A stretch of DNA of 64,000 bases from DASXRA01 sp036506155 (GCA_036506155.1 DASXSF010000025.1:1-64000), one strand, 5' to 3'; positions 51,399 through 61,840 are shown, numbered from the stretch's first letter. Made by a program: numbers and translations. Notes: a model not told the origin generated them from the letters alone.

Positions 51399-51524
51399 TA
51401 GGCCGACACGGAGTACTGCGCAAGCCTGCGCGATGTTGTTGACTTTTGTTAGAGTGTGCTGGAAAGTGGCAGGGTCTCCTTGGGGCCCTCGAGGGCCATC
51501 GCCTACCAGCCCGGGGAGGGCCGC

Positions 51525-52316
51525 ATGCTCGCACGCCAGCGTCAAGCCATGATCCTTGACGAGCTGCGCCGCACCGGGGGCGTTCGGGTCAGCGAGCTAA
51601 CCGAGCTGCTCGGCGTCTCCGACATGACGATCCGTCGCGACCTGGAACAGCTCGCCGCCGACGGAGTGCTCCAGAAGGTGCACGGCGGGGCGGTGCTGTC
51701 CGGCAACGTGACGGAGGAGCCCGGGTTCGAGGCCAAGCGGGCGCTCGAGCAGCCGGCGAAGCGTGCGATCGCTGCTCGAGCGGCGCAGCTCGTCAAGCCG
51801 AGCACCGCAATCGCCATCAGCGCCGGCACGACGACCTGGGCGATGGCCCAGCACCTCGCCACGGTGCGCGGGCTCACCGTCGTCACCAACTCCACCGCGG
51901 TTGCCGACACGATCGCCTCGATGGGCGATCCCATGCAGCAGACCGTCATCCTCACCGGCGGAGTGCGCACCCCGAGCGCCGCACTGGTCGGCCCGGTCGC
52001 CGATCTGACCATCCGCTCGCTGCATGTCGATCAGCTATTCCTCGGCGCCCACGGATTCGACGGCCGTGCCGGCCTCACCACGCCGAACCTCGCGGAGGCC
52101 GAGACGAATCGCGCGCTGCTCTCGAGTGCTCGCCAGGTGATCGCACTCGTCGACTCCACGAAATGGGGGATCGTGGGCCTGGCTGATTTCGGGCCGCTGT
52201 CCGCCGTCGACGTACTGATCAGCGACGATGCCCTTCCCTTCGACGCGCGCAGCGTTCTGGAGGATGCCATCGACGAGGTCATCCTGGTTTCGCCCGATGC
52301 GCCCAGCGGCGTATGA
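51525..52316 (+). CDS. DeoR-family transcriptional regulator (galactose)
   Basis: 263 residues from ATG 51525 (GGGGAGG upstream). DeoR HTH: QRQAMILDELRRTGGVRVSE and SDMTIRRDLEQLAADGVLQK; effector domain with AISAGTTTWAMAQHLATVRG and VIALVDSTKWGIVGLADFGP. The stop overlaps galT (ATGA), so it probably autoregulates a galactose operon in response to a sugar phosphate. The upstream region has TTGACT and TGTT repeats (51435-51450) that may be its promoter/operator. Confidence 0.9.
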   Translation: MLARQRQAMILDELRRTGGVRVSELTELLGVSDMTIRRDLEQLAADGVLQKVHGGAVLSGNVTEEPGFEAKRALEQPAKRAIAARAAQLVKPSTAIAISAGTTTWAMAQHLATVRGLTVVTNSTAVADTIASMGDPMQQTVILTGGVRTPSAALVGPVADLTIRSLHVDQLFLGAHGFDGRAGLTTPNLAEAETNRALLSSARQVIALVDSTKWGIVGLADFGPLSAVDVLISDDALPFDARSVLEDAIDEVILVSPDAPSGV

Positions 52317-53428
52317 CGTTCCGGCAGTCGACGCGGCTCGCCGACGGGCGCGAGTTGCTCTATTACGACGAGCAGCCCGGAGTCGATCGCAGCGCACCTG
52401 ATCGCCGCGACCTGCCGGCCACCGCAGCGTCGTCCCAGATCCGCTGGGATCCGCTGTTGCGTGCCTGGTCGGTGATCGCCGGGCATCGCCAGACGCGGAC
52501 CTATCGGCCGCCGACCAGCGACTGCCCACTGTGCCCGTCTCGCGACGACCGGCTCACCGAGATCCCGGAAAGCGACTACGACGTCGTGGTATTCGAGAAC
52601 CGGTTCCCATCGCTCGCGATGGGAGCCGACGAGCAGGGCCTGTCGCTCACCTCACAGGCGAGCGACGAGCTCGCAACGGACGAGTTCCCGTTCCGTTCGG
52701 CGCCCGGCATCGGGCGCTGCGAGGTCGTGTGCTTCACCAGCGACCACGCCACGTCGTTCGCCCAGCTGCCGCCGTCGCGGGCGCGCACCGTGATCGACGC
52801 GCTGGCCGATCGCACGACCGAGCTGTGCCGCATCGACGGCGTCGAGTACGTGTTCTGCTTCGAGAACCGCGGCGAGGAGATCGGCGTGACGCTGACCCAC
52901 CCGCACGGGCAGATCTACGCCTACCCGTTCGTGCCGTCCCGGTTCGAGCGAGCCGGCGCGGTCGCGCGCAGCTACCGCGGCGAGAACGGCGGCTGCCTGC
53001 AATGCGCGATCGTTGCTGCCGAGCGCAAGGCGTCCATCCGGGTGGTGGCCGAGTCCGACCTGTGGACGGCGCACGTCCCGTTCGCGGCGCGGTGGCCGTA
53101 CGAGGTGCGGCTCGTGCCGCAGCGCCACGTCCCGGACCTGCCCTCACTCACATCCGAGGAACGCGACGATCTCGCCCGCATCTACCTTGACGTCCTGCAG
53201 CGCTTCGACCGGCTCTTCGGGGGTGGCCGCACGCCCTACATCGCGGGATGGCATCAGGCGCCGGTGCACCGCGACCGGGACGTGTGGCACCTCGCCGCCG
53301 AGGTCTTCACCATCCGTCGGGCGCCCGGCAAGCTGAAGTACCTGGCCGGGTCGGAGTCCGGAGCCGGGGTGTGGATCAACGACGTCACACCGGAGGTGGC
53401 CGCCGCCAGGCTGCGCGGCGAGACCTGA
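52313..53428 (+). CDS. galT: Galactose-1-phosphate uridylyltransferase
   Basis: 371 residues from ATG 52313. Leloir-pathway enzyme: UDP-glucose + galactose-1-P to glucose-1-P + UDP-galactose. Zinc motif CPLCPSRDDRL, active-site VTLTHPHGQIYAYPF with nucleophile His, and RWPYEVRLVPQRHVPDL. Overlaps deoR by ATGA. galK and galE are not adjacent. 12 bp from the antiporter gene. Confidence 0.95.
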   Translation: MTFRQSTRLADGRELLYYDEQPGVDRSAPDRRDLPATAASSQIRWDPLLRAWSVIAGHRQTRTYRPPTSDCPLCPSRDDRLTEIPESDYDVVVFENRFPSLAMGADEQGLSLTSQASDELATDEFPFRSAPGIGRCEVVCFTSDHATSFAQLPPSRARTVIDALADRTTELCRIDGVEYVFCFENRGEEIGVTLTHPHGQIYAYPFVPSRFERAGAVARSYRGENGGCLQCAIVAAERKASIRVVAESDLWTAHVPFAARWPYEVRLVPQRHVPDLPSLTSEERDDLARIYLDVLQRFDRLFGGGRTPYIAGWHQAPVHRDRDVWHLAAEVFTIRRAPGKLKYLAGSESGAGVWINDVTPEVAAARLRGET

Positions 53429-53440
53429 AGCCCGCAGAAT

Positions 53441-55291
53441 GTGCTGGTGCACGAAACGCTGGTGTTGCTCGGCCTGGCCATCACGATCACGGTCGTGGCC
53501 GGCGCATCGCGTCGGTTCGGCTGGCCCGCGCCGGTGCTGCTCGTGGCCGCGGGTGTTATCGCGTCCTACCTACCCGGCGTCCCGCGCATGGAGATCAACC
53601 CGGACGTGATCCTCGTCGGGCTGCTGCCGCCCCTGCTGTACGCGGCGGCGATTCGCACCTCCCTCGTGGACTTCAAGGCCAATCGGCAGAGCATCGCGCT
53701 GCTGTCCGTGGGCCTGGTCGGCTTCACCATGACGGCGGTCGGGCTGGTGACCTGGTGGGTGGTGCCGGCCGTGTCGCTCGCCGCTGCGTTCGCACTGGGT
53801 GCAGTGGTCGCCCCGACGGACGCGGTCGCCGCGACCACCATTGCCCGGCGAGTGGGGATGCCGCGGCGCATCGTGTCGATCCTCGAGGGCGAGAGCCTCG
53901 TCAACGACGGCACCGCCCTGGTGGCGCTCAACACCGCGATCGCGGCTATCACCGGCACGGTGGTCACCGGCAGGGTCGGCCTCGACTTCCTGATCGCCGC
54001 GGCCGGCGGCGTGGCAATCGGGCTGGTGGCGGCAGAGGCGCTGTCCCGAATCAGGAGGCACATACGGGATCCGGTGCTCGACACGTCCCTGTCGTTCGTG
54101 GCGCCGTATATCGCGTTCGTGCCGGCGCAGGCCGCGCACGCGTCCGGTGCCGTGGCCGTAGTCGTCACCGGGCTGGTGCTGGGCCACCGCGCGCCGGTGT
54201 TGCAGACCGCCGCATCGCGGATCGCCGAGACCACTAACTGGCGCACCGTGCAGTTCCTGCTCGAGAGCACCGTCTTCATGCTCATCGGGCTGCAGTTGCG
54301 CGGCATTCTCGACGATATCCACGACGCGTCGCAGGCGGTATGGAGCTGCCTCGCCGTGCTGGCTGCCACGATCGTCGCCCGCGTCGTATGGGTCTACGGT
54401 GTCGTGGCGATCTACAAGGCGGTCGCGCCGGAGCGTGCGTGGTCCTGGCGTGCCGCGGCGGTCGTGTCGTGGGCCGGAATCCGCGGCGTCGTCACGCTGG
54501 CCGCGGTGTTCCTCCTGCCGCCGGAAACGCCGGCTCGCGAACTGTTGCGGCTGATCGCGTTCGCGGTGGTGGCCGGGTCGCTGCTTCAGAGCCTGACCCT
54601 GCCGTGGCTGATCCGGCGGCTCGGCCTGCGCGGTCCGAGCATGGCGGAAGACGCGTTGCAGTACGCCGCGCTGGTGACCGACGCGTCGCGGGCCGGCACG
54701 GCGCGGCTGGACGAGGTGCGTGCCCCGGACGATCCGCCCGAGGTCGTCGAGCAGTTGCGCGCACGCACCAACAAACGCGCCAACGTCGCCTGGGAGCGGC
54801 TGGGCCGCCCGGTCGCGGAGCTGGAACCGCCGTCGGCCGCGTACCGCCGGCTGCGCATGCAGATGCTCGACGCCGAGCGAGGTTCGATCCTGCGGGCACG
54901 CGACTCGGGTCAGGTGCCGGATGACGTCCTGCGGGCGGCTCTGGCTGCCATCGATGTGGAGGAGTCGACGCTGGAGCGTATCGAGGATGCCGAAGCGCGG
55001 CTGGAGGACGAACTTGTCGCCCCGCCGCAGGTGGGTCTATGCGAGCACTTACGCGACGCGCCCCGCGTCGCCGTGGCGCGCACCCCCGAGGGCTGTGAAG
55101 AATGCCTGCGCGACGGCATGACGTGGGTGCACTTGCGGCTGTGCCTGTCCTGCGGGCACGTCGGCTGCTGCGACTCGTCGATCGGCAATCACGCCGCGAA
55201 GCACTTCGCCGACCTCGGCCACCCGGTGATGCGCAGCATCGAACCCGGCGAGGCCTGGCGCTGGTGCTACGTGGACGAACGCCTGGGCTGA
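53441..55291 (+). CDS. CPA1 Na+/H+ antiporter fused to a UBP-type zinc finger
   Basis: 616 residues from GTG 53441. Residues 1-410 are a 12-13 helix exchanger: LVGLLPPLLYAAAIRT, GAVVAPTDAVAATTIARRVG with conserved PTD, ILEGESLVNDGTALVAL (the ND ion-binding pair), and GIRGVVTLAAVFLLPP. Residues 420-525 are cytoplasmic, helical. Residues 535-616 are a UBP zinc finger: CEHLRDA, GCEECLRDGMTWVHLRLCLS, CGHVGCCDSSIGNHAAKHF and DLGHPVMRSIEPGEAWRWCY with the expected Cys/His ligands. In eukaryotes such fingers bind ubiquitin C-termini; in bacteria the ligand is unknown. The 3' end overlaps the opposite gene by 25 bp. Confidence 0.9.
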   Translation: MLVHETLVLLGLAITITVVAGASRRFGWPAPVLLVAAGVIASYLPGVPRMEINPDVILVGLLPPLLYAAAIRTSLVDFKANRQSIALLSVGLVGFTMTAVGLVTWWVVPAVSLAAAFALGAVVAPTDAVAATTIARRVGMPRRIVSILEGESLVNDGTALVALNTAIAAITGTVVTGRVGLDFLIAAAGGVAIGLVAAEALSRIRRHIRDPVLDTSLSFVAPYIAFVPAQAAHASGAVAVVVTGLVLGHRAPVLQTAASRIAETTNWRTVQFLLESTVFMLIGLQLRGILDDIHDASQAVWSCLAVLAATIVARVVWVYGVVAIYKAVAPERAWSWRAAAVVSWAGIRGVVTLAAVFLLPPETPARELLRLIAFAVVAGSLLQSLTLPWLIRRLGLRGPSMAEDALQYAALVTDASRAGTARLDEVRAPDDPPEVVEQLRARTNKRANVAWERLGRPVAELEPPSAAYRRLRMQMLDAERGSILRARDSGQVPDDVLRAALAAIDVEESTLERIEDAEARLEDELVAPPQVGLCEHLRDAPRVAVARTPEGCEECLRDGMTWVHLRLCLSCGHVGCCDSSIGNHAAKHFADLGHPVMRSIEPGEAWRWCYVDERLG

Positions 55292-55866
55292 CCAACCGCG
55301 GCCCGCAGCGCCGCATACGACGCTACGAGCGCGCGTCGCTCCGCGGCGAGCAGTGGGTTTTCGAGGTCGCAGCCGGCGGCGACCCACTCGTCGGAGAGTC
55401 GCATCGCGACAACCCGGTGTGCAGCTGCCTCGGCGACCGCGTCGGGCGAGCCGTCGTACACGTAGGCGTAGAGCTCACGCAAGGCCCGGGCCAGGTCGTC
55501 CTCGCTCAAGCCCGGCTCGCGCTGGTGCAGCCGGTGCACCCGCCACCACTCCACCTCGCGCCGCGCCGCCTCCTGCGGATCGAGGCGCAACTGGCCGTCG
55601 GTGGCCACCAGCGCGTAGAAGCGGCGCATCTGTTCGCGCGCCAGGTCCGGATCGTTGTCCGGGAAAGGCGCCCAGGCCTGGTTGGCCCGCAGCACGTACC
55701 AGGCGCCGGCCAGCGTTCGAGCCCAATTCATCCCGAACCCGGCACGCACCATGCCGACCGCTCCGACGAGGAAGCGGATCCATTCGCGCCGGTAATACGC
55801 GGCCCAGGCGTCACATTCGCGTCGCCCCACCGCCACCGGGTCGAACGACCACGGACCGTGCTCCAT
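55267..55866 (-). CDS. Conserved actinobacterial protein of unknown function
   Basis: 199 residues from ATG 55866. Helical and rich in Trp/Tyr/Arg; RREWIRFLVGAVGMVRAGFG, LAGAWYVLRANQAWAPFPDN, REQMRRFYALVATDG and EVEWWRVHRLHQREPG stand out. Similar proteins occur widely in Actinobacteria (from memory) without a function. Start is 32 bp from the divergent DUF5995 gene. Confidence 0.75.
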   Translation of the reverse strand: MEHGPWSFDPVAVGRRECDAWAAYYRREWIRFLVGAVGMVRAGFGMNWARTLAGAWYVLRANQAWAPFPDNDPDLAREQMRRFYALVATDGQLRLDPQEAARREVEWWRVHRLHQREPGLSEDDLARALRELYAYVYDGSPDAVAEAAAHRVVAMRLSDEWVAAGCDLENPLLAAERRALVASYAALRAAVGQPRRSST

Positions 55867-55898
55867 GTGCTTCTCCCGATCCCTTCGGTTGGACGAGA

Positions 55899-56636
55899 AT
55901 GCGGAAAACGACCCTGGGGAAGCAAGTGATCGAGAGCGTTATCGCCGACATGGACCGGCGGCGTGGCAACCTGCCCGCCCCACAGCTGCGGTACTTCCTG
56001 GACACGTACCAGCGCACGACGCGCGCGATCGCGGCGGCCATCGACGACGCCCGCTTCGAGGACCCGGACTGGGTGGAGCGCTGGGACGTCGCATTCGCGC
56101 GGCTCTACCTGGACGCGCATGACGCCGGCGACGCCGCCCCACGGCCCTGGCGGCTGGCGTTCTCGGCGCCGGCCGAGCTGCCGCCCCTCCGCCACGTGCT
56201 GCTCTGCATCAACGCGCACGTCAATTACGACCTGCCGCAGGCGCTACTCGCTGTCATCAGCGTCGGCGAGTTCGGTGACGCCGCGTTGCTCGACCGGCGG
56301 CGCCGTGACCATGAGCGGATCGACGGGGTACTGGCCTCGCGCGTCGGCGCTGAAGACGATGAGCTGTCGACGTTCGGCAAGTCCCTGCTCGACCGGCTAC
56401 TCACGCCGCTGAACCGGATCGGCTCCAAACGCTTCCTGCGCGAGGGCCGCCAGAAGGTATGGCACAACACCGCCGAGTTGCACGCAGCGCGCGTCGCCGG
56501 CCCGGACACGTACCGTGCCCGGCTGGCCGAGTTGGAAGTACTCAGCGCGGCCCGCATCGCCGACCTGCTCGCGCCCGGGCAGGTGATTCTGCGCCTGGCG
56601 GTAGGCGGGTTCGGCGTTCTGCTGCCGCCGACATGA
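55899..56636 (+). CDS. DUF5995 family protein
   Basis: 245 residues from ATG 55899. The family core CINAHVNYDLPQALLAVISV is present at about 105, with DRRRRDHERIDGVLASRV and WHNTAELHAARVAGPD later. All-helical, no TM or signal. Function unknown; the His/Asp pairs suggest a metal site, by inference only. Divergent from the preceding unknown gene. Confidence 0.85.
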   Translation: MRKTTLGKQVIESVIADMDRRRGNLPAPQLRYFLDTYQRTTRAIAAAIDDARFEDPDWVERWDVAFARLYLDAHDAGDAAPRPWRLAFSAPAELPPLRHVLLCINAHVNYDLPQALLAVISVGEFGDAALLDRRRRDHERIDGVLASRVGAEDDELSTFGKSLLDRLLTPLNRIGSKRFLREGRQKVWHNTAELHAARVAGPDTYRARLAELEVLSAARIADLLAPGQVILRLAVGGFGVLLPPT

Positions 56637-56669
56637 CGAGGGACGGGCCCGCATAGGGCCCGCCCCTCG
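56637..56669. terminator. Strong hairpin between DUF5995 gene and groEL (bidirectional)
   Basis: Left arm CGAGGGACGGGCCC, loop GCATA, right arm GGGCCCGCCCCTCG: 14 bp with one mismatch. It spans the 45-bp convergent gap and can terminate from both sides. Confidence 0.75.
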
Positions 56670-56681
56670 TCGATGGACTGC

Positions 56682-58310
<1,629 letters not shown>

Positions 58311-58405
58311 GCGGTGTCGTCCTTACCTAGGTTGATGGACTATGCGGCGCTCCGGCGCGACGCCCGCGACGGACGGCGGTTTCCCGCCTCATCAGGCCGG
58401 CTGCG

Positions 58406-58432
58406 CTGGCACTCAGCCTAGCCGAGTGCCAA
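58406..58432. promoter_or_regulatory. CIRCE operator 1
   Basis: CTGGCACTC-N9-GAGTGCCAA, near-perfect match to the HrcA-binding consensus TTAGCACTC-N9-GAGTGCTAA, 96 bp upstream of groEL. Confidence 0.9.
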
Positions 58433-58439
58433 GTCGGTT

Positions 58440-58466
58440 CTAGCACTCGGGTGGTGCGAGTGCAAG
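58440..58466. promoter_or_regulatory. CIRCE operator 2
   Basis: CTAGCACTC-N9-GAGTGCAAG, 8 bp from operator 1. It abuts the dinB2 side (17 bp before GTG 58484), so HrcA could affect both divergent genes. Confidence 0.88.
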
Positions 58467-58483
58467 AAGGGGACACTGGCGCT

Positions 58484-59521
58484 GTGGGCTCAGTGGGGTG
58501 GGTGCTGCACGTCGACCTCGACCAGTTCCAGGCTGCGGTCGAGCGGCTGCGGCGTCCGGAACTGTCCGGGCGGCCGGTGATTGTCGGCGGCAACGGTGAC
58601 CCGACCGAGCAACGCAAGGTAGTCACCTGCGCGTCTTACGAGGCGCGGGCCGCCGGCGTTCACGCGGGGACGCCACTGCGCGCGGCCTTGCGCCGATGCC
58701 CGGACGCGGCGTTCCTGCCGCTGGATGCGGCCGCATACGAGGCGGCCTCGGCGCAGGTGATGGCGATACTTCGCGGTTTCCCGGTCGACGTCGAGGTCTG
58801 GGGATGGGACGAGGCGTTCCTCGGCGCAGCGCGTTCCGATCCGGAGGCGCTGGCCCGCGAGGTGCAGCTCGCGGTCGCCGAAGCCTGCGGCTTGTCCTGC
58901 TCGATCGGGGTCGGCGACACAAAACTGCGCGCCAAGCTGGCGACCGGATTCGCGAAGCCCGCCGGCATCGCCCGGCTGGACCGGCACAACTGGATGCCGG
59001 TCATGGCAGGCCGGCCGACCGACGCGCTGTGGGGCGTCGGCCGGCGCACCGCCGCGAAGCTCGCCGCGCACGGGATCGGAACGGTGGGACAGCTTGCCGC
59101 GGCGGACCCGGCGTCCCTGGCCGAGCGGTTCGGGCCGACGACCGGCCCCTGGCTGCGGCAGCTCGCACTCGGCGGAGGTGGCGGCCGGGTGCACAGCGAG
59201 CCGCGTCCGGCCCGTTCCCGCAGTCACGTGATCACATTCCCCCGCGACCTCACCGATCGTGCCGAGATGGCGCAGCGGCTGGAGGACATGGCTCGCCGCC
59301 TCACCGCCGAGGTGGTCGCCAACGGCCGGACGGTGCGCCGCGTCGCGACGACGGTGCGCACCGCGACGTTCTACACCAGATCGCGCATCACCACGCTGAC
59401 GGCGCCGACGCAGGATGCCGACACGATCTCGCGCGCCGCCGTGGGCCTGCTGGACCGGTTCGATCTCGACCGACCGGTGCGACTTCTCGGCGTGCGCGTG
59501 GAGTTTACGGTTGATCGGTGA
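58484..59521 (+). CDS. dinB2: Y-family DNA polymerase, DinB2 type
   Basis: 345 residues from GTG 58484 (AAGGGG 10 bases upstream; GTG 58451 would overlap CIRCE 2). Catalytic acids are in VLHVDLDQFQAAVE (palm Asp) and EVWGWDEAFLGA (Asp-Glu). Little finger: SRSHVITFPRDLTDRAEM and VRTATFYTRSRI. The steric-gate position after the F of DLDQF is Gln; most DinB proteins have Phe/Tyr and mycobacterial DinB2 has Leu. No beta-clamp motif at the C-terminus, as in DinB2. Overlaps the next gene as GTGA. Confidence 0.9.
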   Translation: MGSVGWVLHVDLDQFQAAVERLRRPELSGRPVIVGGNGDPTEQRKVVTCASYEARAAGVHAGTPLRAALRRCPDAAFLPLDAAAYEAASAQVMAILRGFPVDVEVWGWDEAFLGAARSDPEALAREVQLAVAEACGLSCSIGVGDTKLRAKLATGFAKPAGIARLDRHNWMPVMAGRPTDALWGVGRRTAAKLAAHGIGTVGQLAAADPASLAERFGPTTGPWLRQLALGGGGGRVHSEPRPARSRSHVITFPRDLTDRAEMAQRLEDMARRLTAEVVANGRTVRRVATTVRTATFYTRSRITTLTAPTQDADTISRAAVGLLDRFDLDRPVRLLGVRVEFTVDR

Positions 59522-60180
59522 CCGTTGGCCTGGAATCCGTGCGCGCCGCGTACGGGGAGCTGCTCGCGCACACCGACGGCCTCGACGAGGACGCAGCGTG
59601 GCGGCCGACCGGCTGTACCGGGTGGACGGTGCGCGACCTCGTCTTCCATCTGCTCACCGACGCGCAACGGGCTCTGGTCGCGCTGGGCACGCCTGCCGAC
59701 GGTGTTGCTGATGTCGACGCGGTGAGCTACTGGCGGGCGTGGCAGCCCGGGACGCCCGGCGCGCAGGCCGGCCGGCGGTCGATCCGGATCATGGCCAGCG
59801 TCTGGACTGATACGAGTGCGCTCACGGCGCTGTACGGCGAGACCGCCCGGGCGGTTCTGGTGCAGGGGGCTCGGGTGGACGGCGCCGCCCTGGTCGCGAC
59901 GCAGGGGCACGTACTGACCGTGGACGACCTGCTCGCGACGCTGGCGGTCGAGGCGGCCGTGCACCACCTCGATCTTGTCGCGTTCTGCGACGGCCCGGGA
60001 CCTGGTACCCACAGCCTCGCGCTCGTGCGCGCGACCCTGGACGGCCTGCTCGAGCGGGCCGCGCCCAAGGATTGGGACGACGCGCGCTACGCCTTGATCG
60101 GCACCGGCCGGGCGCCTCTGACTGACGCCGAACGCGCCGCGCTGGGTGCGGACGCGGCGAAGCTACCGCTGTTCGGCTAG
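59518..60180 (+). CDS. DinB-fold maleylpyruvate-isomerase-like protein
   Basis: 220 residues from GTG 59518. Four-helix bundle with metal His positions DLVFHLLTDAQ and EAAVHHLDLVAF, and the TGWTVRDLVFHL hallmark of the mycothiol-dependent maleylpyruvate isomerase N-terminal family. Probable mycothiol-dependent transferase/isomerase, or a metal-binding stress protein. Translationally coupled to dinB2. Overlaps the opposite gene by 18 bp. Confidence 0.87.
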   Translation: MTVGLESVRAAYGELLAHTDGLDEDAAWRPTGCTGWTVRDLVFHLLTDAQRALVALGTPADGVADVDAVSYWRAWQPGTPGAQAGRRSIRIMASVWTDTSALTALYGETARAVLVQGARVDGAALVATQGHVLTVDDLLATLAVEAAVHHLDLVAFCDGPGPGTHSLALVRATLDGLLERAAPKDWDDARYALIGTGRAPLTDAERAALGADAAKLPLFG

Positions 60181-60486
60181 TGGGTTCACTCGGCGAGTGA
60201 ACGGGGCGAGCGGGCGCACCGCGATGGGCGCGGCCAACAGGTCGCCGAGTTCGAGCTGCAATGCGCGGAAGAAGTCGTGCTGAAAGTGGTCGCGCACAGC
60301 GCCGGCGTCGGCGAACTCCTCCCACACCCACACCAGGTCGTCGTCGCCGGGGTCCGCGGCGACCGCGAACAACGTGGTGCCCGGCTCGCCGTCGAGCGTG
60401 TTGACGTAGTTGCCAAGAACGCGCAGCAGCTCGTCGCGTTTGCCGTCCTGGGCCGTCAACTGCAGCAGCGCACCGAAATCGCTCAT
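60163..60486 (-). CDS. Antibiotic biosynthesis monooxygenase (ABM)-family protein
   Basis: 107 residues from ATG 60486. Ferredoxin-like ABM fold: ALLQLTAQDGKRDELLRVLG, TTLFAVAADPGDDDLVWVWE, ADAGAVRDHFQHDFFRALQL. Usually a small cofactor-independent monooxygenase or quinol/heme-related enzyme; activity unknown. 25 bp after the APH gene on the same strand. Confidence 0.85.
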   Translation of the reverse strand: MSDFGALLQLTAQDGKRDELLRVLGNYVNTLDGEPGTTLFAVAADPGDDDLVWVWEEFADAGAVRDHFQHDFFRALQLELGDLLAAPIAVRPLAPFTRRVNPLAEQR

Positions 60487-60511
60487 GATGTGCCCAACGC
60501 CCGCCGCAGCA

Positions 60512-61456
60512 TCACGGATTCCCGAGTCGCGCGGCCAGCATCTCCCGGGCAACCCGGCCCTGGGCGTCCTGGAACGCGCGCAGCGTCGGCAGCCCGGGCG
60601 GTGCCGGCCGTAGCGCGCGGGCGGTCAACATCCCGGCGATCGCCGCGAGCAGCGAGTCCGCGGCGCGCGGGCCATCGGCCGCCGCGACGGGATGCCGGGC
60701 AAGCAGCCAGTCCAGATCGGGGCCTCCCTGCATTCGCACACTCGGCGCCAACCCCGCCACGTCCAGCAGCGGCGCACCGCGTGCGCCCCACGGCCAGTCG
60801 ACGAACACCACCTCGCCGTCGGGACGGATGAGCATGTTGTCGGCACGCAGATCCAGGTGCAGCAGCGTCTCACCGGCAGCGGCCGGCCGCCACTCGCTCT
60901 CCAGGGCGATCAGCTCGCCGAGGTGGTCACGCGCCCACTCGTCCAGTGTGTCGGCGTCAGCCGTCGACCAGGAGGCGAATTCCTCGGCTGTGTCGGCATC
61001 GTCGACGACGCGCGGCCAGTCCGGAACCGGGCAGGGCGTCAGCGTCTCGTGCAGGCGCACCAGCGAAGCCATCACGTGCTCGAGTTCATCGGTACGCCAC
61101 GGCATCGCCGGATGCCGGCCCTCGACATCCTCGTAAACGAGGGCCACCCAGTCGTCATCGTCGTGAACGCCGATAAGCCGCGGCACCGGAACCCCGGCCG
61201 GAAACGCGCCGGTCAGCCGCGCCTCAGCGCGATGCATGTCCGGCGATTCCGGGTTGGTGGCTGCGCTGACCGCCTTGACGAAGACGCGTCGTCCGTCGGC
61301 CAGCCGCAACCGTGCGGCAACACCCGGCGAGAAACCGTGCGGCTGGGTCTGCGCGCCGGCAATCGCGGCACCGGCAAGCGCGGCGACGGCGGCTCGCACG
61401 TCAGCCGGCAGTTCGGCCCAGTGCAGCCGCTTGCCCTGCGCGGCGGGAGCACTCAC
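60512..61456 (-). CDS. Aminoglycoside phosphotransferase-family kinase
   Basis: 314 residues from GTG 61456. Kinase-like fold: RRVFVKAVSAAT (ATP Lys), VPRLIGVHDDDDWVALVYED (hinge), catalytic LLHLDLRADNMLIRPDGEVV (HxDxxxxN) and FVDWPWG (metal Asp). Substrate unknown; small-molecule phosphorylation is the likely role, not necessarily drug resistance. Confidence 0.87.
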   Translation of the reverse strand: MSAPAAQGKRLHWAELPADVRAAVAALAGAAIAGAQTQPHGFSPGVAARLRLADGRRVFVKAVSAATNPESPDMHRAEARLTGAFPAGVPVPRLIGVHDDDDWVALVYEDVEGRHPAMPWRTDELEHVMASLVRLHETLTPCPVPDWPRVVDDADTAEEFASWSTADADTLDEWARDHLGELIALESEWRPAAAGETLLHLDLRADNMLIRPDGEVVFVDWPWGARGAPLLDVAGLAPSVRMQGGPDLDWLLARHPVAAADGPRAADSLLAAIAGMLTARALRPAPPGLPTLRAFQDAQGRVAREMLAARLGNP

Positions 61457-61589
61457 TGCTCGATCGTCTCTCCGGCAGCAAGGCGATTGGCAAGAACCCC
61501 GGGTCCCTGCGGTTCACGGACCGGCGGACCGCAAAAGCAATCGGTCCGATCCGCAGGAGCGGACCGGACCGACCGTGTGCCGTTGTGGT

Positions 61590-61793
61590 TCAGTTGACGA
61601 TGCGCACACCGTCCGCCTGCGGGCCCTTGGGGCCCTGGGCGACCTCAAACTCCACGCGCTGGCCCTCGTCCAGCGACCGGTAGCCATCGGCCTGGATGGC
61701 CGTGTAGTGGACGAAGACGTCCTGGCCGCCGTCTACCGCGATGAAGCCGTAGCCCTTCTCGTTGTTGAACCACTTGACAGTGCCCTGTGCCAC
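61590..61793 (-). CDS. cspA: Cold-shock protein, CspA family
   Basis: 67 residues. The start is the GTG at 61793, with AAGGAG 5 bases upstream; a GTG at 61799 would overlap the Shine-Dalgarno. RNP1 GTVKWFNNEKGYGFI and RNP2 DVFVHYTAI are intact; ends QADGVRIVN, typical of the actinobacterial CspA. RNA chaperone. Its 192-bp leader holds TGGCAC..GTGCCA (about 61818-61840), a hairpin that may contribute to cold regulation. Confidence 0.95.
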   Translation of the reverse strand: MAQGTVKWFNNEKGYGFIAVDGGQDVFVHYTAIQADGYRSLDEGQRVEFEVAQGPKGPQADGVRIVN

Positions 61794-61817
61794 GTGCACT
61801 CCTTGCTAGGGGCGTCT

Positions 61818-61840
61818 GGCACCACCCGTCGTAGTGCCAG
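61818..61840 (-). promoter_or_regulatory. Hairpin in the csp 5' leader
   Basis: TGGCAC and GTGCCA, perfect 6-bp arms separated by 11 bases, 25 bp before the coding start. Cold-shock mRNAs often carry long structured leaders; function inferred. Confidence 0.4.

Noticed and set aside
60512..61456. Aminoglycoside resistance gene
   Set aside because: The APH fold is shared by many small-molecule kinases, and no resistance context is present.
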